From positions 1 to 64,000 of the forward strand of contig JAAPAO010000061.1 in the NCBI GenBank assembly GCA_013115145.1: a DNA stretch of 64,000 nt, in the 5' to 3' direction. How positions within the stretch are numbered: position 1 is the stretch's first letter; the number at the start of each line of letters is the position of its first letter. This DNA is from Perkinsus chesapeaki (taxonomy: Eukaryota > Perkinsozoa > Perkinsida > Perkinsidae). The notes beneath the pieces are model-generated. The model did no database searches, had not been told where the DNA came from, and worked only from the letters and a program-made list of their open reading frames with translations. The translations under genes and the position numbers were made by a program. This document shows, piece by piece, positions 39,275 through 49,430 of the stretch.

Positions 39275-41488
39275 ATGCAACCGCCCCCATTATCTCATCA
39301 GCATCATATTTCTTCTTTTACGATGTACTATTCTCCACCGCAGTTTCTTCTAGGCCAGAGGGTCCAAGCGATACCTCCGAGATATGATCCAAGATTTCCT
39401 ATTCACGCGGTAGCACAGCCTCCTCGGGTCAATAATGGTGCATTGTAAGTATCTGAGCTCCTATGTGGCTCTAGTAGAGCTGCTCTACCATCAGTAACTG
39501 TATGGATATAGTCATTGTGAGATGCCCATTACCTTGACGAGCTAAGCTTGCAAGAGCGATTATATCCTCGACTTGCAGCATAATGTTATCCTGGAGGGAA
39601 TTTTAGAATGTATAAATTCAGAGTCAAATGAGTTAATTCCGTATTTGAAAAGTCAATCGAATGCGGCAAATTCAGTACTACCCATTGACAGTGGGCAGTA
39701 CTAAATTTACTACTAAATTTGTAGTAAATTACAGTGCGCCACTGTAATACAGTGAATGTATCACAGGCCTTCCGCCTGAGAGGCTCGGAATCAATACAGT
39801 ATGCTCAGGTTGCAACAATTGTCCCAAGTGAAACAGCAGCTTCCTCAAACGAATCCCACCACCCCGACCCTGCCACAGAGTACGTAAATTCATTGAGCTC
39901 CGTTAATAACTCTGTTTCAGTAATTCAACGGTCTGATGATCCCCCACCTTCGGTCGGGAATCTCGGGAAGGAAAAAGGGAAGCCAGCGTAAGACACCTCG
40001 GGCCATTGACAGCGCTCTGCCCGCTCTATCTTCTGATTAGCACGTGCTCACAAAATCTCGCGTGGTCTCCAGGAAACATCCGTGAAGCTTGAGGCTTAAG
40101 CTCCAGGCCAGGCCTAAGCATTTTCCTTTTATGTACCTTAGGAAGTTGAAAAAATCTCTTTTGTTAGAGCGGAGCGAGCCCAGCTGGACAGAAGCTCACG
40201 AAAACTATGCACTGCCAAAACTGTTATATCGTCGTCAAGCTCTACACGACTACTGGAGCGCAGCAGAAGATTCGAGGACCTGTACGATGACCACAAGAGC
40301 CGCCAGGAGCGCCTGATGTACTCAGTCTTGCAGCTAAGAAAAATTTATATCATTTTGTGTCTGAAACAGAGCATTGATGCAAGAGAAGAGAGCTGCGGAA
40401 GAAGCGGAGTTCGCTGAAATGCAGAAAAAAGTCAATGATTCTACCAAGTATTTCTGTCTTAACTCGATTCCTACCTCGCCGTCGATATTCGAGGAATGCG
40501 TCCTTAGCTGCTCACTTGTCTTCAGAATAATTCAGAACCCTTATCTTAGGAGAGTCGATCTTGCTAAATTCCGAGCGCGGTTGGATGAGGAAGTTCGGTC
40601 ACGTGCTGAGCGAAAACGATTACGTGAGAAGGAGAAAGAGCAAGCTGTCAGGGAGAAGGAGCTCACAGAGGTAACTCTCGAGCCGTATCTGTCAGATTGC
40701 TATATCCTTTTGTGTTTTAGCTTATGCATTGCTCCTTTCAACCAATGAAAGCTGCAGATTTCCGCAACTCGACAAAGGTGGGTTCTTCAGCTCTCATGAG
40801 TCTTCGAATTGACTTCTGTTCTGCGCAGAGCTACACGTCCAGTATGAACCAGTCGAGCTCCGCAGGATGTCATAGTGGTGGCAACTCTGCACTTCCCGAC
40901 GTTCTGTGCGATGGTAAGATACAGTTCCATGTCCTCTGCATGCTGCCATCTCTTGCAGAACGGCGAGGCCCATTGAGAAGCGACATGTTAAAAGAAGCTG
41001 TTAAAGAATTCCTGCAGTCTGAGGAAGGGAAAACATCCCTGTAAGTGCCCAGCCAGCGATAAAAAGATTCTCCCAGCGTTACGGCGAGCTATCGTTTGTT
41101 TTTTTCAGCGAACAGCATCTAGAAGCATATCGCCGCATAAATCCCCTTGCTGACGAGAGCGTACTTGTAGAAGAAGCCGAGCACGATTTAAGTGAGTCGG
41201 AAACGTTTATCATACATGGGAGACCGGGGCGTCCTGAATTTGGCAGACTACCGATCGGGCAACTTGCACGTTTGAAGGAATTACATCTACCTACTTTTGG
41301 AGTCTCACTAAACTCTGGCCGTATTCCCGCAACACCTTTTTGTTGTATCAGTTACTCAGTTCGAGAAGGAGTTTGATCAGAGCATACTTGAGAGTATCTC
41401 GCCATTCGAGGCTGAAGAGTCCGCCATAGCCATGGACGGACAGACGCCATATGACGACGAAACAAGTGTGAGCATGTGGCTTGAGTAA
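39275..41488 (+). CDS. Coiled-coil protein with Pro/Gln-rich N-terminus, multi-exon
   Basis: The start at 39275 gives MQPPPLSHQHHISSFTMYYS and a Pro/Gln-rich exon ending before GTAAGTA at about 39446. A second exon continues LQQLSQVKQQLPQTNPTTPT. Later exons are strongly charged helices: RSRRFEDLYDDHKSRQERLM near 40290, EKRAAEEAEFAEMQKKVND near 40390, and RVDLAKFRARLDEEVRSRAE near 40570. Then EQHLEAYRRINPLADES from 41109 and FEKEFDQSILESISPFEAEE, ending MWLE and TAA at 41488. The LYDDHKSRQERL element resembles the repeated 'RLYEDA..RQ.R' pattern seen in large protist cytoskeletal proteins. Function unknown; a cytoskeletal or basal-body role is a guess. Several joins are not fixed. Confidence 0.6.
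39663..39752. repeat. Cluster of three short hairpins in an intron
   Basis: Three adjacent inverted repeats: AGTACTACCCATTG against CAGTGGGCAGTACT (imperfect), AAATTTACTAC against GTAGTAAATT, and ACAGTG against CACTGT around CGC. They lie in the intron between the first two supported exons of the coiled-coil gene. Such dense dyads may be a decayed miniature element; no target-site duplication was identified. Confidence 0.6.
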
Positions 41489-43076
41489 CCCAATACAATC
41501 GTCAAGTGCCGTTCATTACTTGTGTTGCATTCCGGCCCTACCACGCCGACAGTCGCCGCACGAAGGTATGTCTCCCTAGAGGATACAGTAAGTACGCGTT
41601 AGGCAGCTGTTTGCTGAGCCATCAAACCAATGGTGACCTGAGAGACTCAGAGTCTCTGAGAGACTCAGCCTGAGACGGTACACAACTGTCCACAACACAC
41701 TGCCTCCGAGACCTCAAGCAAGCATGCGCCAGAACGTGTGACCCTCCATCGAGTGATTGAAGAAATATGTGGACATTCAGTGGAATCCCACTGGGGAATC
41801 CCACTCGCTTCCACTGGGGCCGAGTAAACAATCTATAAAAGGTGGTGTGTCGCTACATCACGCCACATTCAGTACATCCTGAGTGGCGCGTGACCACGTA
41901 ATCTTAGAAATTATGCAGCATTCCCAGCAGATGGGGGCGCTGCGTCCTCTCCATTATTTCCAGACAGTATGCTGACCGTAATGACAAGATAACTTACGGA
42001 AGCGTTCAGGACGGTCGAAAGTAGGATGACGAATGTGCATGGTTACCGTTCCTCGGAGTTCAACGTTCTTTACGGCATTTTCCTTCTACGTATTATGCTC
42101 CTACGCTTAACGTTCGGACCCATCCAGGCCTGGAAGTATTTCTACTTGAACGGTTAGTAGTTTCATAACTGCGAAAGGTAAAACGTGCTAAAGTGGCATT
42201 AATAAGGGAATGATTCTCCAACCACTTAAGCAGTGTCGACTCGAAAATTCCTCGGTCCTGGGGACGTAGTCCCCTAACACATCGAAAATCATCACATCCC
42301 GAGCATCTGAGGAAGTGTTCAATAAACCATCCAAGACCCGAAACCAGACGGGAAACCAGAAACCCGACGGAAAACCAGAAACTCGAAACCGGCTAACGTG
42401 TGAGTAGAGTCATCTGGATAAAATATAGAACAGTGGCTCCTTTTGTTGGGCCACCACTGGCCGGAGGTGGCCCCATGGAGGCTCCGCCTCGGATCTCAAA
42501 ATTCACTGTCAGAACAGTTACATTCTCGAACGCCGGATAGCCAATCTCGAGTCTGAGAGTGCTCGACAGCATGAATGTCTTCATACTGTGAGCTCCATGC
42601 GAGCAGATAATCTGCTGCAGATTGGATCAAGTTCACATAAGAAATTGCACCCGTTCCGGAGCGGCTCCTGTGGAGCCGCTCCGGAAGTGAAAAACGTTAC
42701 CGTAAGGGCTCGCGTGGCTCTGAAATGGCTCAGCCATGCACCGCCAGGTGGAAGAGAGCAGCAAAGCTATTGATTTGCATATTCATATGAACCTCCGTGC
42801 GAGACTGTTAAGCCGTCCTTCTGCATCGCTAAGCGATGATCGCTTGTGTGAGAACGGGTACCGCGACCCGCCATGCTCCACGAACTCCTCCACGAATACG
42901 TGACGCTGGATCTATCTGAACCGGTTACCAGACTTCGTCGGATAATTCGATGAGGAAGTCCAAATTGAATGATCTTGGGTATCTTACGCGGGTAACTCGG
43001 AGGCGCTAAGCCAGGGCGGGATCTGGATACACATTCTTTCTTGCTCTCAGTTGCCGCTTAAAAGTCTTCTCCACGC
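41489..43076. other. Intergenic stretch with short repeats
   Basis: No supported gene. Near 41636-41670 the string GAGAGACTCAG occurs twice in direct repeat with an intervening dyad. Near 42330-42395 there are four imperfect copies of GAAACCAGAAACCCGACGG-type sequence. A near-perfect hairpin lies at 42654. The composition is mixed and no RNA gene is seen. An ORF on the minus strand near 42393-42584 has no support. Confidence 0.5.
42654..42686. repeat. Perfect 15-bp hairpin with 3-base loop
   Basis: TTCCGGAGCGGCTCC (42654-42668) and GGAGCCGCTCCGGAA (42672-42686) are exact reverse complements separated by TGT. The GC-rich stem would be very stable in RNA or DNA. It lies between genes, about 390 bases upstream of the secreted GH18-like gene. 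It could be a terminator-like or transposon-derived element; nothing else supports a role. Confidence 0.95.
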
Positions 43077-44260
43077 ATGTTAAATATTGTGTACATAATC
43101 TCCGTCTACGCCGTGGCATTCGCTGGTCCTCTGAAGTTCTACAAGGGTATTTCCTTCCCTTGGGCTATCAAAGAGGGTCCGATATGCTCCAACAGCACCT
43201 TATGTCCTCAGAGCCACGGGTATACTTGGGAGTCTTATTTTAACAAGCTATTGACTATTGGAGTGAACAACTTCTTATTTGGTGGATATGTGTTGAAGAA
43301 TGATAGAATCGTAAGAGATATGGATTTCTATCCGCCATGGAACGAGACCTCTTACTCTGCCCTGAAGAAACGCGTGAAAACTAAAGGCGGGTCCATCCTG
43401 GCTAGGCTAGGAGTTAACTACGATAAAGCATTCCATAACGCAACCTTCATCGAGAGTGTTCGAAACTTTACCAAGAAGTACCCTGTGGATGGCTTCATGT
43501 TGGACACCCTTAACGCTTACCCTTCTATGAAAGTCTTGCAGCAACCGCTGCGGGCCTTGAAAGGCATGAACTATACTGCCGCTCTCAGGTGAGTTTCGAA
43601 GTGCTGGTGGCCAGTGGCAGCCACTGAGTGGCCAGTATTTGTGACTATTTACTTGATGATCTATTGCCTGCGCTACAGGAGAACTCTGACTGGCAGATCA
43701 CGGCATGTGTTCCGCGATACCTCATTCTTAGATTCGCAACCCCGTACTGGCAGGAGGTGAACGGAAGTGGACTTGCGAAGGCCGCAGATATCAACTTTGT
43801 TGTACTATTCCCTTACCGCGATAATGAATCCAGTGTTTTCAACACTGATAATTTCGCCAAGAAAACGATACATGAAGCCGGTCTTGCTGGAGCCAAGCCC
43901 GAAGGGATAGTTTTACAGGTGAGGAAAAGCGCATTTGGATGGTATCGCAGCTTCTCGCGTCGATTACAGGTGCCTGTGCAAGCTGGGCGCGAGGCTGCTG
44001 GCTATTCTGAAATGATTTATGACTATGGCGCTGACCCCATGGGGAACGGTTCCGTCAAGATCGATCCGTCTGCGAGTGCCACCTTGTATTTCTTCTCTCA
44101 ACGTCGCGCTATTGACAAAATAGCATTGGGCAACAAATCCCACTTGCACGGCATTGCACTTGAAGGTGGAACCGTATTTGCTCAGGATCTATATCCTTGG
44201 GACAAAGCCTCGCTGTGCTATGCTTTAGCCTCCAAGATGAAAGCATCTAGCTTTCCCTAG
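43077..44260 (+). CDS. Secreted GH18-like glycosidase-fold protein
   Basis: Exon 1, 43077-43588, and exon 2 from 43636 join in phase (47-nt intron); a second intron 43919-43969 (51 nt, GTGAGG...TTACAG) is probable but, being a multiple of three without a stop, could be retained. The start MLNIVYIISVYAVAFAGPL is a signal peptide. The strand VDGFMLDTLNAYPS resembles the GH18 motif DGxxxDxE, but the catalytic Glu is replaced by Asn. A later HLHGIALEGGTVFAQDLYPW resembles the last barrel strand with its conserved aromatic. Several N-x-S/T sites fit secretion. The fold is inferred as a TIM barrel of the chitinase/chitinase-like group, probably without classic catalysis. A lineage-specific family is likely. 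Confidence 0.6.
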
Positions 44261-45574
44261 GCTTTTCAGCCTTCCTTTTCGATGCCGCAGAAGGTTTAAT
44301 CCGGTCCGAAGGCAATGTGGCCTGGCATATCTATTTTATTAGAGTTGTTCCCCGTGCTTGGTCATTGAGTTACTTTCGTGTTTTAATTCGGAAAAGAAAT
44401 TTAGCTGGATGGTGAGGTGGCCCAAGTAGTTTCTTAGTTTTTGTATATTAGGTCGGACATGGCCCGAGTCGGTGAGCAGATTCGCCGAAATCTCGTATCT
44501 CGGTTGTCGGTGAGAAGCTAGCTGCAGCTAGGTACGCTTCATTATTTGTCTTCGAGGTCTGCTGCTATTGTACGTTGAAATTCGACGGTCGAGTCTCTTT
44601 CGCCCCTCCCCGCTAAGCACTACTCCGTATACGCCCCAGAACATTGTGATGTCGGAGTCCACCAGCGTGCAGTAGACGATGAGTAAAACGTCCATGCGTT
44701 CAACGCATTGTGTCGATATGCAGAATCAGATGAAGATTGCATTCCATGATGATGCTCTTTCAATGATTCGAGTAGACTGTATATCTGTTTATCTCTCACA
44801 CAATTAATTACTCACTCGGATGAATTTGTAGACGCAAACTGTCGCTGTTGAAACGGCTGGAAGATTCCTCGGCACCATCTCGCGCTGTGGGATTGCATAG
44901 CTTTTTCTCTGCCTAACGGCGTGCTATTCCGTCACATCACTCCGCTAGTGACACGTCTACATTTGCAAGCCACTAAGGTTATCGTATATTTGATTATATA
45001 CTGGTTTGGTGGTTATTGTACTCTTTAGTCTATACTCATAAGAAGACTAAACAATACTATTGAGATCGTCCACGACCCCGCCCACAAGATTAACGATCGG
45101 ATCTGTGATAGTTCGATGGGGCTAAGCAATGTACATTGATAAGGATCATTTCGGTGACCGCAGCTACTATTCTCCCGTCACCCAAGTGCTACCTGTTTCC
45201 TGTTCATCCGGTGAGAGCCCTTTTCAGGTTCTTCCTATTCCCTTCGTACGCCATCATCATCAAAGATGATTCATTATGCCTCGTGCGTTTTTCAAACTCC
45301 TGAATCAGAAGTTCTGATACTGCCGAATCAGTAATGAACCTCATGTTGGCGTCCGCAAAGGCTACATCACGCTACAGGTTCGACTAGCCAGAACGTGTTT
45401 CGAGAAGTTTTTTTCGCGATTAGCCTCCTGGTTGGGTTACTAAACGATTGCGATGAAAAACAATTGGGTCACGCTGTCTCATAGTTTTTAGGACTCTGCC
45501 TTCTTCCTCCGAGGAAGTTCCTCGTCAATACAGGAAACATGGTCGCTCAAAAGTTGGTTAAATTTCCTTAAAAA
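44261..45574. other. Intergenic stretch without a supported gene
   Basis: No supported exon or RNA gene was found between the two secreted-protein genes. Short AT-rich segments occur at 44790-44830 and 44980-45060. It is long enough to hold a small gene that I failed to recognise. Confidence 0.35.
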
Positions 45575-45997
45575 ATGCTCCCCGTTTTATTGCTGCTAAC
45601 CTTCTCACTACCTTCCATGGTGTCCCACGCAGCTACTGGCCCTACCGGTAAATACCACAAGCAAATCGGTGGCAATGTCTGTGTCCAAGTGGACTGGCTC
45701 AATGGAGCAGCTAATGCGGCGCAACCAATCAATATTCTCATCATTTGTGAGCAAGAAATTGAAAGTATTACCTTGACCGTTAAGAGGAGCTCTCCTATGC
45801 ACTACGAAATCACCGAGGATTCCTATCCAGCCTACGAGGACTTCATCAACTTTATCGAACACGGCGTTTGCAGAGGGATTATAAAAGTTGATGCAGGAGA
45901 TCTGAGGGACTACGATTACATCGCTCAAGGCAATATTGTGCGTACACATTTTGGACCAGAGCCGCACGAAGACTTAACTTCCGGTTCTTGTCAGTAA
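45575..45997 (+). CDS. Small secreted protein, single exon
   Basis: A 140-residue frame beginning MLPVLLLLTFSLPSMVSHAA, a textbook signal peptide with a likely cut after SHA. The mature part of about 120 residues has four cysteines (in NVCVQV, LIICEQE, GVCRGI and GSCQ at the C-terminus), alternating strands and no membrane segment, so two disulfides are likely. I do not recognise the family. It lies downstream of another secreted protein gene on the same strand. In a parasite-type protist such proteins may be lineage-specific secreted factors, but nothing in sequence shows a role. Confidence 0.65.
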   Translation: MLPVLLLLTFSLPSMVSHAATGPTGKYHKQIGGNVCVQVDWLNGAANAAQPINILIICEQEIESITLTVKRSSPMHYEITEDSYPAYEDFINFIEHGVCRGIIKVDAGDLRDYDYIAQGNIVRTHFGPEPHEDLTSGSCQ

Positions 45998-47108
45998 TGG
46001 TGATGAGTATAATCAGTGTTATTCGATTGATTATGGACTATACGTCAAAGTCACCATCGTTTAAACGCACTTTGTTACAGTGTTCGCTCATCACCCGGCC
46101 TTTAGCATTATAGCCGGGCATATACGCTTTAACGAACTTCAATTACCGGTCCTAACAGCACTGTCTTTCGTTCGAGTAAAGTCGATTCATTGAAACATTC
46201 CAAGCATATATGAGGTTTCGAGAAGCGGTCTCTGACCTTCGATCATGCACTTTAAATTAAGCAAGCAGTCGTTCCGTGGCTTTTGATCTGCTACGCCGAA
46301 AAGTGGACCGGAGAATTCGAGTACATATGAACGGAAGGGATCTCTATCTCAGTATCATGTTTCTGCTCAGTTGTTTTCTTGGCGACATTTGAATTATCAA
46401 GTGAATAATTACTCGTTCATTAATGGGGAAGGCGTGTTCGTTAGCCTCATTGGTGCACTTCAGTTGGTTTTATCAAGTTGTGTTTGATGACTAACGAACT
46501 ATTGGCAGTTCTTTCCTGATGGTATCCTTAGTACCATTAATGAAATGAATCGGCGGCAAACAGGATGGCCAACAGTCAGGTCTGATCGTCAAATCCCTAG
46601 CTGGAGTTCCTTTGCAGGTACGGCAAGTTGAGGTCTGGCAGATCTCACTTTGCACACCTTATTGGATGTCACACAAGCGGAAACACCCAACCGTAAGGTC
46701 AACATTTTTCGAGCAAGGTTTCAGTGAAGCCTAGACTGCAGTGGCCTGCAGAATCCTCCAAATTATACCCTACTTCCTGTATTGCGACCAATCAGCAGCT
46801 ATGTCCTGTAAGGTGCGGAGTATGCTATGATAGACCATAACCGACAGAAGTGACCACTAGAATACACACCGAATACGATGACAAATGAGAAAAAATCTCC
46901 AAGCAGAATGGCGCCCGAAAGGTGCCACCAGGTCTTGGAAACACGAGTACTCCTTTTGTACGTCGTACGAATCGCACACTCCTCTACGAATTCATTCAGT
47001 GTTACAGTAACACTGTAACTGCAGGTATTTTCATTAACTACCCAGACTGACCATAGGGGTTGTAGCAAGAAACATTGTACCATTGTTAAGATAGAGCCTA
47101 GCTCACCA
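45998..47108. other. Intergenic stretch without a supported gene
   Basis: Nothing supported on either strand. A minus-strand frame running 47422-46799 continues out of the 57-bp repeat array in a different frame from the ankyrin protein and is best seen as its shadow. Confidence 0.4.
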
Positions 47109-48080
47109 TTATAGTCCCAAGCTGTACTTGATCCATAGCCTGCGGCGCTTAGAAGCTGCAGAACGTATGCTGCAAGAGGGATTTGCGCTTTCCTTCTCAG
47201 ACTCATCCGCATCCGAGGCTTCTTCAGACTCGTCAACCGATTGCGAATCATCTTCGCACACCTCCGCATCCGAGGCTTCTTCAGACTCGTCAACCGATTG
47301 CGAATCATCTTCGCGCACCTCCGCATCCGAGGCTTCTTCAGACTCGTCAACCGATTGCGAATCATCTTCGCGCACCTCCGCATCCGAATCTTCTGCAGAC
47401 TCCTTCCCTGATTGCGGCTCATTACAAGCCTCCGCCTCGTTCACGCTGTCCGAGTCGATTGCTGTCACACTACGACGGGCATTACGTTGGGCATTGAACC
47501 AGGCAGTCCGAGATCTCTCATTGACATCGTACTTCACGAGAAAGCTTTGCATCAGCTTGTAAGCATGCTTCTGAGAGGATTGACTCTAAGTTCACGAAGT
47601 TAATTACCTTTAGGTCAGAATGCCCTCTATGTACAGCAGCCATCAGTGGTACAAAGCAGGTCATAGCCAAGTAACCCTGATGGCCCCAGTCCAAAGGTGT
47701 AGAATAGACATGAAAGCTGGGAGATCTGAGAAAAGGATCACACCCATCACAGAGGCACCCTCATAATGGGCTATTAGTATACCTGGGCCAGAACACTCGG
47801 AGTCCCATCGTCCTGCCCGCAGACTGTACGCTGGCATCGCCGATGTCAACAACACCTTCCTCGAAATCACGTAGCCGGAAACACTCTCGAACACGTTGGC
47901 GGAGGTAATCATTGATATTGCACACGAATTTGGTACAGCTCTGAATGTGGGGGTCGCGGCATCAAAGAAAACCAAAAATCTACTTACCGGGTTCCGAAGT
48001 AAATCCCGTAGACCCCTGGGAAGCCAGTTCCGCTTGATGATATATATGAAAACACCATCTCCGATGGTAGCAATTGATAT
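47109..48080 (-). CDS. Ankyrin-repeat protein with acidic 19-residue tandem repeats (5' end unresolved)
   Basis: Read on the minus strand, an internal exon from 48080 (IGDGVFIYIIKRNWLPRGL) is followed by exons containing STPLDWGHQGYLAM and PLMAAVHRGHSDLK, joined across an intron (GTAATTAAC...CTCAG) to HAYKLMQSFLVKYDVNERSR. That is an ankyrin unit: PLM-A-VHRGHSDL-x-L-x-x-YDVN. The C-terminal part is a 19-residue acidic unit, SEEASDAEVREDDSQSVDE, repeated about three and a half times, then a basic end with SKRRRLW and a stop at 47109. Ankyrin repeats bind proteins; acidic Ser/Asp/Glu repeats suggest a phosphorylated disordered tail. Exons further upstream, to 48.5 kb, were not resolved. Confidence 0.6.
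47206..47405 (-). repeat. 57-bp coding tandem repeat
   Basis: The same 57-bp unit recurs with starts of CGAGGCT at 47214, 47271 and 47328, and a diverged CGAATCT at 47385. The three full units are nearly identical (a few single-base changes). The length is a multiple of three, so each unit adds 19 acidic residues to the minus-strand ankyrin protein. High identity implies recent slippage or unequal exchange. Confidence 0.95.
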
Positions 48081-49430
48081 CTAACAAGGCTACATTAAAA
48101 CACGAACATCAGCGATTACTCTTCGGAAAGTCACCACACTTACAGCTTGTATACCTTCGCGCCCTGAATTACACTGCACCCCTAATCCGACATGCGACTG
48201 AGAACGTCTGAGAAGGAAGAGTCACCACCATTAGATGTCCGCCAAACACATTGTTTTGGCAACCTCGTTCGTCTCATTGCAACTCTTCTGTATAACTCTT
48301 ATGTTGTCTATATTAACCGTGTCTAGATAATGCATGTATTCGGGAACTCCCGGAGGAGGACGCAAGTTGTGCAGGCAACCGTAAAGCATTGCTAAAGCAG
48401 TGACTGGTATGAAAAAAACTACGCATGGAAACGCGGTGGTCCAGGCATGTGTATTATAACAGTGTGACATCTGTAACATGCGTATGCTAGCTTCGCGCTA
48501 TTCCGAGCTACCCAGTTGAATATACGCTAGAGGCGACACCAACTCTGCGATCAACCCGTGAATCATGGGTCGTGAGGTTCCACCTGCTCAGGGTGATAGA
48601 ATCATACTATCATATGACATGATACATAAGACATGTCCTATGCTCAACAATAATTAACTCTGATTCGACGCTTCTAATTATTGTTCACTCGAGTTGTTAA
48701 GCTCACTGCTCTTAGCGCGACAGTAGTAAACTAGCGTCACTCCGTTACAGATTATACTAGCTTCGCGGCAAGGCCTTTGTGTTGTCATAATCACCAACAT
48801 GTATGTCAGAAGGCCCTCCTTGTTGCTCAGTAGTTCAGGTACGTACGCGCACGCTAGATGTAACATAATGAAGAGTCTGGACGATATCAGACTTAGTGGT
48901 TGCGTGGGATTCGATTCACACGTACATATTTCTGCTATCACAGGCTGGAACACCTTGCTCGGATGGTAATCACCCTGCAACGGATTGTGCACATTTGCAG
49001 TGATAACACATTTTAGTTGCAGAGTCAACAAACAAGCAATGCACATTTAACATTCAGCTATTATTCACTTACACCGACTTCCTCTTCTGAATTGCACAAG
49101 TAAGGTTTCCCTCAAGAAAGGCTCTTGTTTGTACTTAATATTGGCATCTTTATTGCTCGTGACATGATTATCCCCATAAGACGTACCACTCTTACAGCGT
49201 ACGTCGCGGCTAAGGTTTCACTTGTTAATAACAAAATAACAGGTTGTTATCCATCAGTGTCCATGTTACTCTTTCACGCAACAAGGCAATGTACTGCGAA
49301 CTGCAGGAATGCAACATTTAGTTTAACACTTTATACTCTTCGTTATCTAAAACTGCTTTGGCTTCGACCATGTGGAGGAAGTACCCTAACAGACATGAAA
49401 CTAACTCACAAGATACTAACTTACAGCGCC
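48081..49430. other. Stretch with possible membrane exons, no firm gene
   Basis: On the minus strand two hydrophobic segments stand out: FPCVVFFIPVTALAMLYGCL near 48440-48380 and, near 48820-48760, LLTYMLVIM. They could be exons of a membrane protein or the 5' part of the ankyrin gene, but I could not join them. The plus strand shows only unsupported frames. Confidence 0.3.

Noticed and set aside
46799-47422. A 207-residue minus-strand frame with a basic tandem repeat (RMRRCAKMIRNRLTSLKKP)
   Set aside because: It is the 57-bp array read in the wrong frame; the acidic frame connects by splice to ankyrin exons.
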